Origin: DAOUAE01 sp034433795
Lineage (GTDB): Bacteria; Chloroflexota; UBA6077; FW602-bin22; DAOUAE01
DNA length: 64,000 bases
NCBI GenBank assembly: GCA_034433795.1
Contig: DAOUAE010000099.1
Location: 22,014 to 86,013, forward strand
Direction: 5' to 3'
Position 1 is the first letter of the stretch; every line of letters starts with the position of its first letter. Both the position numbers and the translations under genes were made by a program. This document shows positions 33,485 to 41,562 of this stretch, piece after piece. Below the pieces are notes generated by a model that saw only the letters and a program-made list of their open reading frames with translations, was not told the origin of the DNA and searched no databases.

Positions 33485-34482
33485 CCGCTCCCGTGACGGC
33501 CGGTTTCCCGACCCGCCGGCTCCGCCGCCTGCGCCGGACCGAGGCCCTGCGTCGCCTGGTCCGCGAGACGCGGCTGGCGCCCAGCGATCTCATCTACCCG
33601 CTCTTTGTGGTCCACGGCCAGGGCGTCCGCCAGGAGGTCGCCGCGATGCCGGGGGTCGCGCGTCTCTCGCCCGATCTGGCCGCCGCCGAGGCCGAGGAGG
33701 CCTTCGCCCTGGGCCTGGGTGGTGTTCTCCTCTTCGGCCTCCCGGCGAGCAAGGACCCGCTGGGCAGCGAGGCCTACGCCGATGACGGCGTTGTTCAGCA
33801 GGCGGTGCGGGCGATCAAACGGGCCGTGCCCGACCTCCTGGTCATCACCGACGTCTGCCTCTGCGAGTACACCGACCACGGCCACTGTGGGGTGGTGCGC
33901 GACGGCGTCGTGGACAACGACCAGACGCTGGACCTCCTGGCCCGGACGGCCGTCTCCCAGGCGGCGGCCGGAGCCGACGTCGTCGCCCCGTCGGACATGA
34001 TGGACGGCCGGGTGGGGGCCATCCGGGCCGCGCTCGACCGGGCCGGCTTCACCGAGACGGCCATTCTGGCCTACTCGGCCAAGTACGCCTCGGCCTTCTA
34101 CGGTCCCTTCCGCGAGGCGGCCGACTCGGCCCCCCGGTTCGGCGACCGCCGCTCTTACCAGATGGATCCGGCCAACGCCCGCGAGGCCCTTCAGGAGATC
34201 GCGCTGGACATCCAGGAGGGGGCCGATATGATCATGGTGAAGCCGGCCCTGGCCTACCTGGACGTCATCGCCCGGGCCCGGCAGGCGTTCGGCCTGCCCA
34301 TCGCCGCCTACAACGTCAGCGGCGAGTACAGCATGGTCAAGGCCGCCGCCCGGGCCGGCTGGCTCGACGAACAACGGGTGGTCATGGAGATCCTCACCGC
34401 CATCAAGCGCGCCGGGGCCGACATCATCATCACCTACCACGCCAAAGAGGCCGCCCGCTGGCTGCTGGCGAGAAAGGACTGA
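33472..34482 (+). CDS. hemB: Delta-aminolevulinic acid dehydratase (porphobilinogen synthase)
   Basis: Condenses two 5-aminolevulinates to porphobilinogen. 336 residues starting at GTG 33472 behind GGAAGGAGG. Zinc site: DVCLCEYTDHGHCG carries the three Cys of the zinc-dependent type. Active-site lysines lie in YSAKYASAFYGPFREA and MVKPALAYLD. Order relative to hemC and hemD is the usual one. Confidence 0.97.
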   Translation: METVTAPVTAGFPTRRLRRLRRTEALRRLVRETRLAPSDLIYPLFVVHGQGVRQEVAAMPGVARLSPDLAAAEAEEAFALGLGGVLLFGLPASKDPLGSEAYADDGVVQQAVRAIKRAVPDLLVITDVCLCEYTDHGHCGVVRDGVVDNDQTLDLLARTAVSQAAAGADVVAPSDMMDGRVGAIRAALDRAGFTETAILAYSAKYASAFYGPFREAADSAPRFGDRRSYQMDPANAREALQEIALDIQEGADMIMVKPALAYLDVIARARQAFGLPIAAYNVSGEYSMVKAAARAGWLDEQRVVMEILTAIKRAGADIIITYHAKEAARWLLARKD

Positions 34483-34489
34483 GGACCCG

Positions 34490-35791
34490 ATGCCCAGAAC
34501 CCGGATCACCACCCGCTCCCGCGAACTCTTCGCCCTGGCTCAGCAGTACCTGCCGGGCGGGGTGGACAGCCCGGTGCGGGCCTTCAAAGCGGTCGGGGGC
34601 GATCCCCTTTTCATCGCCCGGGGCAAAGGCTCCCGCATCTGGGACGTGGACGGCAACGAGTACATCGATTACGTCTGCTCCTGGGGACCGCTTATCCTCG
34701 GCCACGCCCCGCCGGCGGTGGTGCAGGCTATCCAGGCGGCGGCCGAGAACGGCACCAGTTTCGGCGCCCCCACCGAACTGGAGATCGCACTGGCCCGCCT
34801 CATCACCGAGGCCATGCCGGGCGTCGAGATGGTGCGCTTCGTCAACTCGGGGACCGAGGCCACGATGAGCGCGCTCCGGCTGGCCCGAGCGGCGACCGGC
34901 CGGCCGCTGGTCATCAAGTTCGCCGGCTGCTACCACGGCCACGTGGACAGCCTGCTGGTGGCAGCCGGCTCGGGGGCCATGACGTTCGGCATCCCGGACA
35001 GTCCGGGGGTTCCCCCGGCGGTGGCCCAGACGACGCTGGTCCTCCCCTACAACGACCTGGCCGCCGTCGAGCGGGCCTTCGCCAGCCACGGACGCGAGAT
35101 CGCCGCTGTCATCGTCGAGCCGGTGGCCGGCAACATGGGCGTCGTCCCGCCCCGGCCCGGCTTTCTCGAGGGGCTGCGCCAGCTGACCCGCGATCACGGG
35201 GCCCTCCTCATCTTCGACGAGGTCATCACCGGCTTTCGCCTGGGCTACGGCGGGGCCCAGGCCCTCTACGGCATCACCCCCGACCTCACCTGCCTGGGCA
35301 AGATCATCGGCGGAGGGCTGCCGGTCGGGGCCTACGGCGGCCGACGCGACCTGATGCGCCTGGTGGCCCCGGTCGGGCCGGTCTACCAGGCCGGGACGCT
35401 CTCGGGCAACCCGCTGGCCATGAGCGCCGGGATCGCCACGCTCCAGGCCCTGCGCCAGCCAGGCGTCTACGCCCAGCTGGAGGAGCGCGCGGCCGCCCTG
35501 GCCGAGGGACTGACGGCCGCGGCGCGCGCGGCAGGGGTGCCGGTTCACTGCGCCCGGGCGGGCTCGATGCTCACCCTCTTCTTCACCGACCAGCCGGTGG
35601 TGGACTACGACACCGCCCGTCAGGCCGATACCCGCCGCTACGCCGCCTTCTTCCGGGGGATGCTCGCTGAGGGCGTCTACCTGGCGCCCTCGCAGTTCGA
35701 GGCGCTCTTCGTCTCGCTGGCCCACACGCCGGACGACATCGCCCAGACCGTGGCCGCAGCCGAACGGGTGCTGCGGACGCTGGGCGCCTGA
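34490..35791 (+). CDS. hemL: Glutamate-1-semialdehyde 2,1-aminomutase
   Basis: Converts glutamate-1-semialdehyde to 5-aminolevulinate with PLP. 433 residues: PGGVDSPVRAFKAVGG at the N-terminus, FVNSGTEATMSALRLARAAT, YHGHVDSLL, IFDEVITGFRLGYGGAQ and the PLP Lys in CLGKIIGGGLPVGAYGG. It lies seven bases after hemB. Confidence 0.97.
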   Translation: MPRTRITTRSRELFALAQQYLPGGVDSPVRAFKAVGGDPLFIARGKGSRIWDVDGNEYIDYVCSWGPLILGHAPPAVVQAIQAAAENGTSFGAPTELEIALARLITEAMPGVEMVRFVNSGTEATMSALRLARAATGRPLVIKFAGCYHGHVDSLLVAAGSGAMTFGIPDSPGVPPAVAQTTLVLPYNDLAAVERAFASHGREIAAVIVEPVAGNMGVVPPRPGFLEGLRQLTRDHGALLIFDEVITGFRLGYGGAQALYGITPDLTCLGKIIGGGLPVGAYGGRRDLMRLVAPVGPVYQAGTLSGNPLAMSAGIATLQALRQPGVYAQLEERAAALAEGLTAAARAAGVPVHCARAGSMLTLFFTDQPVVDYDTARQADTRRYAAFFRGMLAEGVYLAPSQFEALFVSLAHTPDDIAQTVAAAERVLRTLGA

Positions 35792-35803
35792 GGAGGGAGA
35801 GCG

Positions 35804-36619
35804 ATGTTCCAGCGGATCGGGTTTATCGGCGGCGGGGTAATGGGCGAGGCCATCATCCGGGCCCTGCTGACGCGCGCGGTTCTGCCGGCCAGCGCGCTGA
35901 TGGCCAGCGACCCTCTGGCCGAGCGCCGGCGGCTCCTCGCCCAGACCTACGGCATCGCCGTCACCGAGAGCAATCTGGCCTGCGCGGCCGAGGCCGACCT
36001 GGTGGTGCTGGCCATCAAGCCCCAGCACGCCCCGGAGGTCCTGCACGAACTGCGGGGACGGCTGGAGAGCGCCCAGACCGTCCTCTCCATCGTGGCCGGG
36101 CTGACCATCCCGACGATGGTGGCCGGGCTCCAGCACGAGGCGGTCGTGCGGGTGATGCCCAACACCCCGGCGCAGATCGGCGAGGGGATGTCGGTCTGGA
36201 CGGCCACGCCGGCGGTGACGGCGCCGGCCCGGGAGGGAGTGCGCCGGCTGCTCCAGGCCCTGGGACGGGAGGTCTACGTGGCCGACGAGCGCTACCTCGA
36301 CATGGCCACCGCCCTCTCCGGCTCGGGGCCGGCCTACGTGTTTCTGTTCATGGAGGCGCTCATCGACGCCGGCGTCCAGATCGGGCTGCCGCGCGCGCTG
36401 GCCGAGGAACTGGTCCTCCAGACCACTCTGGGGGCCGCCCGGATGGCCCAGGAGACCGGCCGGCATCTGGCCGAACTGCGCAATATGGTCACCTCGCCCG
36501 GTGGGACGACGGCCGCCGCCCTCTTCGCCTTCGAGGAGGGCGGCCTCCGAGCGACGCTGATGCGGGGGGTACTGCGGGCCTACGAGCGCAGCCAGGAACT
36601 GGGCCGGGGTGCCCACTGA
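35804..36619 (+). CDS. proC: Pyrroline-5-carboxylate reductase
   Basis: Last step of proline synthesis. 271 residues with RIGFIGGGVMGEAII (NADP site), VVLAIKPQHAPEVL, RVMPNTPAQIGEGMSVW, ALSGSGPAYVFLFMEAL and VTSPGGTTAAAL. It starts 12 bases after hemL with GGAGGGAGAGCG upstream, so it rides with the heme operon. Both pathways draw on glutamate, which may be why they are together (inference). Confidence 0.96.
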   Translation: MFQRIGFIGGGVMGEAIIRALLTRAVLPASALMASDPLAERRRLLAQTYGIAVTESNLACAAEADLVVLAIKPQHAPEVLHELRGRLESAQTVLSIVAGLTIPTMVAGLQHEAVVRVMPNTPAQIGEGMSVWTATPAVTAPAREGVRRLLQALGREVYVADERYLDMATALSGSGPAYVFLFMEALIDAGVQIGLPRALAEELVLQTTLGAARMAQETGRHLAELRNMVTSPGGTTAAALFAFEEGGLRATLMRGVLRAYERSQELGRGAH

Positions 36620-36630
36620 GCCCCCGGCTG

Positions 36631-36660
36631 TTGACACCGGCGCTTCTTCTGGCGTATGAT
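36631..36660 (+). promoter_or_regulatory. Strong promoter of regulator-protease cassette
   Basis: TTGACA (36631-36636), 18 bases, TATGAT (36655-36660), starting 12 bases after the proC stop. Start near 36667. Confidence 0.8.
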
Positions 36661-36711
36661 GGAGGCGAAGCGGGCAAGCGATGTGGCTTGCCGGACACCG
36701 AGGAGGGTGCG

Positions 36712-36900
36712 ATGCCGACGCTGGCGCCGGCCGACCGGATCCAACTCGAGGTCCTGTACCACGACCTGCAGGACCAGTTCGCCGAGGAGATCACCAGCGG
36801 CGACCCCGAGACCGCTCTGGACCTGCTGGACCGTCGTCTTCTTCCCCTGCGGGCTCTTCTGCGCCAGGACAGGGAGGCCTGGCTGACGACGACACTGTAG
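36712..36900 (+). CDS. Small hypothetical protein
   Basis: A 62-residue acidic helical protein (LEVLYHDLQDQFAEEI, ETALDLLDRRLLPLRALL) with AGGAGG eight bases before ATG 36712. The frame remains open upstream to the promoter but the Shine-Dalgarno fixes this start. It is the first gene from a strong promoter and precedes the LuxR-type regulator by five bases, so the two are cotranscribed. No family is recognised; it might be a partner of the regulator. Confidence 0.6.
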   Translation: MPTLAPADRIQLEVLYHDLQDQFAEEITSGDPETALDLLDRRLLPLRALLRQDREAWLTTTL

Positions 36901-36905
36901 GAGCG

Positions 36906-37511
36906 ATGGTTATCGTTGTCTCATCCTCGCCACTGCTACGGGCCGGGCTGCGACTGCTTCTGGCCGAGGCCGGTGAAACCGCCATCCACGAGGCGCCGAC
37001 GCTGGCGGCCCTGCCTATCGCCGACGCGCACGACCAGACGGTGCTGCTGCTGGCCGCCGAGCCCGACGAAGCCACCCTGGACGCCCTCGCCCAGGTAAGC
37101 CAGACCACCAGCGTGATCCTCATCTGCCCACACTGTCCGCCGGCGGAAGTGACCGCGGCCCTGCGGGCCGGCGTCCGGGGCGTTCTGCCGCTCGACCTCT
37201 CTGCCGAGCGCCTGCGAGCCGCTCTCCAGGCTGTGCGCCAGGGCCTGCTGGTCCTCGACCCGGCTCTGAGTCCGGCCGGTGGCCCCGGAGAGACGCCCCT
37301 GGCCACCGAGGCGGGCGATCTCACCCCGCGCGAGCGCGAGGTGCTGGCGTATCTGGCCGCCGGCCTCGCCAACAAAGAGATCGCCCGCCGGCTGGGAGTG
37401 AGCGAGCACACCGTCAAATACCACCTGACCGCCCTCTTCCACAAACTGGGCGCCAGCAGCCGAACCGAGGCCATCCATCTGGCCGCCCGCCGGGGCTGGC
37501 TGGTCTTCTAG
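36906..37511 (+). CDS. LuxR/NarL-type regulator with a degenerate receiver domain
   Basis: A 201-residue DNA-binding regulator. The C-terminus is a clear GerE/LuxR helix-turn-helix: LTPREREVLAYLAAGLANKEI then ARRLGVSEHTVKYHLTALFHKLG. The N-terminus follows the receiver outline (VIVVSSSPLLRAGLRLLLAEAG), but the acidic pair is SSS and the phosphoacceptor strand reads VLLLAAEPDEATLDAL with no Asp in place. It probably cannot be phosphorylated in the usual way. No histidine kinase is adjacent. It lies between a small gene and two S1C protease genes. Confidence 0.85.
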   Translation: MVIVVSSSPLLRAGLRLLLAEAGETAIHEAPTLAALPIADAHDQTVLLLAAEPDEATLDALAQVSQTTSVILICPHCPPAEVTAALRAGVRGVLPLDLSAERLRAALQAVRQGLLVLDPALSPAGGPGETPLATEAGDLTPREREVLAYLAAGLANKEIARRLGVSEHTVKYHLTALFHKLGASSRTEAIHLAARRGWLVF

Positions 37512-37629
37512 GCCAAACGTCCAGGGCCGTCCTCCCCCTCTGGCCGAGGGCGGCGAGCGCCCTGACCGCTATCCTTCCCTCTGCCGGGAGCAGAGCCTTC
37601 CGGCGAACCGCACCGCGGAGGCGAGAAGG

Positions 37630-38538
37630 ATGGCGGAGGAGAGGGTGAGTGTCCTGCGACAACTGTCCGACGAACTGGCGGCGCTGGTCGCCCAGGCGGG
37701 CTCGAGCGTGGTTCGGGTCGAGGGCCGACCGCGCGGCGGGGCCAGCGGCCTGATCTGGTCGGCCGAGGGTATCATCGTCACCGCCGACCACGTTCTGGAG
37801 CGCGACGAGGATATCACGGTGGGTCTCCCCGATGGCCAGGAGGTCAAGGCGGCGCTGGTCGGCCGTGACCCGGCCACCGACATCGCCCTGCTGCGGATCC
37901 CGGCCACGGGGTTGCCGCCGGCGCCGCTGACCGAGAGCCGGCCGCCCGTCGGACATCTGGTCCTGGCGCTGGCCCGACCGGTCCCCGGTGGCCCGATGGC
38001 GACCATCGGTGTTGTCAGCGCCATCGGTGGACCCTGGCGCAGCCGGCGCGGAAGCGCGATCGAGGGGCTCATCCAGACCGATGTGACCATGTACCCCGGC
38101 TTCTCCGGGGGGCCGCTGGTCGGCGCCGACGGGCTGGTCCTGGGGCTGAACACCTCGGCCCTGGTCCGCGGACTCAGCCTGACCATCCCGACCGCAGCGC
38201 TCCGGCCGCTGGTCGACGCGCTGCTGACCCATGGTCGGGTCCGGCGGGGCTTTCTGGGCGTGAGTGTCCAGGTCGTCTCGCTGCCGCCGGCCCTGCGCGA
38301 CCGGCTGGGGCAGCCCACCGGGCTCCTCGTCGCCGGCGTCGAGCCGGGCGGACCGGCCGAACAGTCCGGGGTGCTGCTGGGCGATGTGCTGGTGGCTCTG
38401 GCCGGACAGCCGCTGCGCACCCTGGACGATCTGCAGGCGGCGCTGAGCGGCGAGCGGGTGGGGCAGACGGTGCCGGCGCTGGTCGTGCGGGCCGGACAGG
38501 TGATCGAAGTCGCGGTCCGGATCGGCGAGCGTCCCTGA
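37630..38538 (+). CDS. S1C (HtrA/DegP-like) serine protease with PDZ domain, no signal peptide
   Basis: A 302-residue trypsin-fold protease. The triad is visible as His in IVTADHVL, Asp in DPATDIALLRI and Ser in YPGFSGGPLV. A C-terminal PDZ domain follows (RRGFLGVSVQVV, VEPGGPAEQSGVLLGDVLVALA). The N-terminus (MAEERVSVLRQLSDELAAL) is charged and helical with no signal sequence or membrane anchor, so the protein appears cytosolic, unlike DegP or HtrA. The 118-base gap upstream holds a short hairpin but no clear promoter, so it may share the upstream promoter. Confidence 0.88.
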   Translation: MAEERVSVLRQLSDELAALVAQAGSSVVRVEGRPRGGASGLIWSAEGIIVTADHVLERDEDITVGLPDGQEVKAALVGRDPATDIALLRIPATGLPPAPLTESRPPVGHLVLALARPVPGGPMATIGVVSAIGGPWRSRRGSAIEGLIQTDVTMYPGFSGGPLVGADGLVLGLNTSALVRGLSLTIPTAALRPLVDALLTHGRVRRGFLGVSVQVVSLPPALRDRLGQPTGLLVAGVEPGGPAEQSGVLLGDVLVALAGQPLRTLDDLQAALSGERVGQTVPALVVRAGQVIEVAVRIGERP

Positions 38539-38555
38539 ACCTCCGGAGCGGACCG

Positions 38556-39155
38556 ATGCGGACGCGTCTGGCTCAGGTTCTGGCTGCGGAGATCGCCCAG
38601 GTGGCCGCGCGGGCTCGGGACTGGGTGGTGGCCGTCCGGGCTGGTGGCCACGGTGGGGGATCGGGGGTGATCTGGAGCGCCGACGGCCTGGTGGTCACCA
38701 ACCACCATGTCGCCCGTTTCAGCCGGGCCGAGATCGTGCTTCCCGACGGGCAGCGGGTCAGCGGCCAGGTTGTCCAGCGGGCCCCCGAACACGACCTGGC
38801 CGTTCTGCGGATCGCGGCGCCCGGACCGCTGCCGCCGGCCCGACCACGCGCTGTCGAGACGCTGCGGGTCGGCGAGATCGCTCTGGCAGTCGGGAACCCC
38901 TTCGGCCAGCGGGGGGCAGTGGCGTTCGGACTGGTGACCGGGCTGGGCCGGGCCACCTGGACCGGTCAGCAGCCCAGCCCGGTTATCGTGGCCGACCTCA
39001 CCCTCTACCCCGGCAACTCCGGCGGGGCGCTCCTCGACGCCGAAGGGCGTCTTCTCGGCCTCACCACGATGGTCATGCCACCGGGGATCGCGCTGGCCAT
39101 TCCGGCCTCGACCGTGGCCGCTCGGCTGCGCGAGTGGGGTCTGGCCGAGGGCTAG
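38556..39155 (+). CDS. S1C serine protease, PDZ-less, no signal peptide
   Basis: A 199-residue trypsin-fold protease related to the preceding gene but ending after the protease domain. Triad: His in VVTNHHVA, Asp in PEHDLAVLRI, Ser in YPGNSGGALLD. No export signal. It starts 17 bases after its neighbour. A pair of a PDZ-bearing and a PDZ-free paralogue suggests they assemble together, or that one regulates the other; neither is proven. Confidence 0.85.
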   Translation: MRTRLAQVLAAEIAQVAARARDWVVAVRAGGHGGGSGVIWSADGLVVTNHHVARFSRAEIVLPDGQRVSGQVVQRAPEHDLAVLRIAAPGPLPPARPRAVETLRVGEIALAVGNPFGQRGAVAFGLVTGLGRATWTGQQPSPVIVADLTLYPGNSGGALLDAEGRLLGLTTMVMPPGIALAIPASTVAARLREWGLAEG

Positions 39156-39206
39156 CCACCTATCTTACTGGTGACCGCTCGTCTGACTGGCGGATGGGTG
39201 AGGCGT

Positions 39207-39938
39207 TCAGCGGTAGAAGGCCTCGACCTCCTCGACGGCCACGGTGTGATCGAAGGGGAGACCGACCTGCTCGTAGAGGCGGCGCCGGGTCTTCATATCG
39301 TCAATCAGGATGGCGCTGGCGATCTCGACCACCTCGGCGGCGATCTCCTGTGGGACCACGATCACCCCGTCGTCGTCGGCCCCAACGATATCGCCTGGTC
39401 GGACCAGGGCGCCGCCGCAGGAGATCGGCACATTGACATCGGCGAAGATAACGCGGCCGGGGATGATCGTGCGTCCCCGGGCACGGCAGCAGATCGGCGT
39501 CTTCTGGAGGGTGAGTTCGTAGGTATCGCGGGCGTAGCCGTCGGTGACGATGCCCACCGCTCCACGGGCGATCATGCTCAGGCTGTTGGCCGAGCCCCAG
39601 ATACCGGTCTCCCGGCAGCCGTGGGCGTCGGTGACAATGACGGTACCGGGTCGGACCAGGTCCTGGAAGGTGGGGCGACCGACCTGCTCAAACCAGAGTC
39701 GGTGTGATTGGAGGGCCTCCTCTTTGGAGAGGGGCGGCATATGGCGGTTGGCCGGGACGACGCGGATCGTCAGGGCCACGCCCCAGAACTTCATCCCCGG
39801 CCAGAGCGGGCGGATCTCCGGCGAGACCAGGCAGAGGTCCTGGCGGCCGAGCGCATCCAGGGCGTCGGAGACGTCGACCACCCGCAGGTACTTGAACTTG
39901 GGCAGGATAGCGTAGGCGTCGGCGATCTGTGTGCTCAC
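39207..39938 (-). CDS. RraA-like / 4-hydroxy-4-methyl-2-oxoglutarate aldolase family protein
   Basis: A 243-residue member of the RraA/HMG aldolase fold, which cleaves or decarboxylates oxo-acids with a divalent metal, or in some bacteria modulates RNase E. Recognisable parts are VVDVSDALDALG, PGTVIVTDAHGCRETGIWG, GIVTDGYARDTYEL (the usual G-x-V-x-D-G-x-x-R-D pattern) and PGDIVGADDDGVIVVP. Start GTG 39938 with GGAGG eight bases upstream. It is divergent from the second ABC cassette, so it may handle a catabolic intermediate of the imported compound. Confidence 0.85.
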   Translation of the reverse strand: MSTQIADAYAILPKFKYLRVVDVSDALDALGRQDLCLVSPEIRPLWPGMKFWGVALTIRVVPANRHMPPLSKEEALQSHRLWFEQVGRPTFQDLVRPGTVIVTDAHGCRETGIWGSANSLSMIARGAVGIVTDGYARDTYELTLQKTPICCRARGRTIIPGRVIFADVNVPISCGGALVRPGDIVGADDDGVIVVPQEIAAEVVEIASAILIDDMKTRRRLYEQVGLPFDHTVAVEEVEAFYR

Positions 39939-39974
39939 CCGAAGAGCCTCCCTTCCCGACAAGATGCGCCTCGG

Positions 39975-40004
39975 ATTGTACGAGAAAGCCCACACGCAAA
40001 ACAA
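39975..40004 (-). promoter_or_regulatory. Promoter of rraA-like gene
   Basis: Minus strand: TTGTTT (39999-40004), 18 bases, TACAAT (39975-39980). Start near 39968. Confidence 0.55.
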
Positions 40005-40007
40005 GCC

Positions 40008-40036
40008 TTGACAGGCTGCTTCCCCTCAACTATGAT
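40008..40036 (+). promoter_or_regulatory. Promoter of second ABC cassette
   Basis: TTGACA (40008-40013), 17 bases, TATGAT (40031-40036), start near 40043. It is only four bases from the divergent promoter's -35, so one bound regulator could affect both. Confidence 0.8.
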
Positions 40037-40089
40037 CAGAAAGCCAGACGCGCTCACGAAGCAAGCAAGAGTTCTGGAGGTCATTACCT

Positions 40090-41514
40090 ATGCTCAGGAC
40101 TGCTTTGAGCCGGCGTCGTTTCCTCGCCGGGCTTACGGTTAGTGCTGGTATGCTTCTTCTGGCTGCCTGTGCCCCCTCTGCACCCTCGCCCACACCGACA
40201 CCGGCCCCAGCAGCGGAGAAACCGTCCGAAAAACCGGCTCAGAAGCCAGCCGAAGCGAAGCCGCAACCGGCCGGATCAAAGATTGAGCTCTTCTGGTTCC
40301 TCCCGCTCTCAGCTGCTCCGGAGATCAAGATCTGGGAAGACTTTGTCAAACGGTTCCAGGAGGCCTACCCAAATATCACAGTCAAAGGCTCCTATGAGCC
40401 GTGGAACGATTATTGGGTGAAACTGCAGACAGTGATGGCTGGTGGAGCTGTTCCGGACGTTATCTGGCTTCATTACACCCGCATTCACGAATGGGCCTCG
40501 AAAGACGTGATGCGCCCGCTTGACCCACTACTGCAGACCGATAAAATCGATCCCAATGAGTTCGTCTTTATCGAAGGATTTAAGTACAAAGGCAAGATTT
40601 ATGGGCTACCAAAGGATAATGGTATCACGGCTCTCTGGTACAACATTGACATGTACCAGAAAGCTGGTGTTCCTCTGCCCACTAAAGAGATGACTTGGGA
40701 GGAGTTCCTTGAGCGGGCGAAGCGGTTGACGATCGATGATAAGGGTAAGACGGCCGCTGACCCGGATTTCAATGCTCAGAAGATCGTCCAGTGGGCAGTG
40801 ACGATGGTAACCACCTCACCGCGCGGTGAGGGTTTCTGGACCTGGTATAAGTCGCTGGGCGGTAAACTGTACGACGACGAATTCAAACACTGTCTCATTG
40901 ACCAGCCGGAGTCCATCGAGGCGCTGCAGTTCATGGCCGATTTCCGCGCCAAGTACCGCGTGGCCCCGATGCCTGGGGCAATTACTGAGCCTGGCGATCC
41001 GTTCCGAATTGGTAAGACCGCCGGGACCCGGGGCCACCATGCCACCGCTTTCTTCCTGCGCGAAGAAAAGCGTACCTTTAAGTGGGACGAGACGTTCTAT
41101 CCACGGGGCAAGGGAGGCCTGGTGATCAGCGGCGGAGCCACGGGCTTTGCCATCCCGAAAGCCACCCGCTACCCTGACCAGGCATGGATTCTGACCAAGT
41201 TCATGACCAGTGAGGAGCAGCAAAAGATCATTATCGCCCAGAAGCGCTGGGCCTCCGGTCTGCGCAAACTGGTTCCGCTCCAGTACGACCCGGAGTACCA
41301 TACACCGAATTACAAGATGATCCACGTCGATCCCCTGACAGGGGTAGGACCACAGGCTGAGCCGGCGCCCTCGCCCGCTGCTCTGGCAGAGATCGAGCAG
41401 GTCTGGAACTCGGCGATGGACCCGGTCTGGCTGGGCAAGGTCCAGGTCAAAGACGTGGTCCGCGACCTGAAGGCTCAGATCGACCAGCTGCTGCAGCGGC
41501 CAACGCGCATCTAA
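40090..41514 (+). CDS. ABC transporter sugar-binding lipoprotein (cassette 2)
   Basis: A 474-residue family-1 solute-binding protein. The N-terminus has SRRRFL (residues 7-12), a hydrophobic stretch and a lipobox ending at Cys27 (LAAC), then a Pro/Ala/Lys-rich linker of about 45 residues. The body shows VIWLHYTRIHEWASKDVM, YGLPKDNGITALWYNIDMY and TWEEFLERAKRLT. Codon use here is visibly less GC-biased than in flanking genes. No ATPase follows the operon. The substrate is not clear. Confidence 0.93.
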   Translation: MLRTALSRRRFLAGLTVSAGMLLLAACAPSAPSPTPTPAPAAEKPSEKPAQKPAEAKPQPAGSKIELFWFLPLSAAPEIKIWEDFVKRFQEAYPNITVKGSYEPWNDYWVKLQTVMAGGAVPDVIWLHYTRIHEWASKDVMRPLDPLLQTDKIDPNEFVFIEGFKYKGKIYGLPKDNGITALWYNIDMYQKAGVPLPTKEMTWEEFLERAKRLTIDDKGKTAADPDFNAQKIVQWAVTMVTTSPRGEGFWTWYKSLGGKLYDDEFKHCLIDQPESIEALQFMADFRAKYRVAPMPGAITEPGDPFRIGKTAGTRGHHATAFFLREEKRTFKWDETFYPRGKGGLVISGGATGFAIPKATRYPDQAWILTKFMTSEEQQKIIIAQKRWASGLRKLVPLQYDPEYHTPNYKMIHVDPLTGVGPQAEPAPSPAALAEIEQVWNSAMDPVWLGKVQVKDVVRDLKAQIDQLLQRPTRI

Positions 41515-41562
41515 TCCAGCCGGCTGTTACAGCAGCCTTTCCCCTAAATTAGGGATAAGACG

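Noticed and set aside
34430..36637. 735-codon open frame on the minus strand
   Set aside because: Antisense to hemL and proC, composition is that of a shadow.
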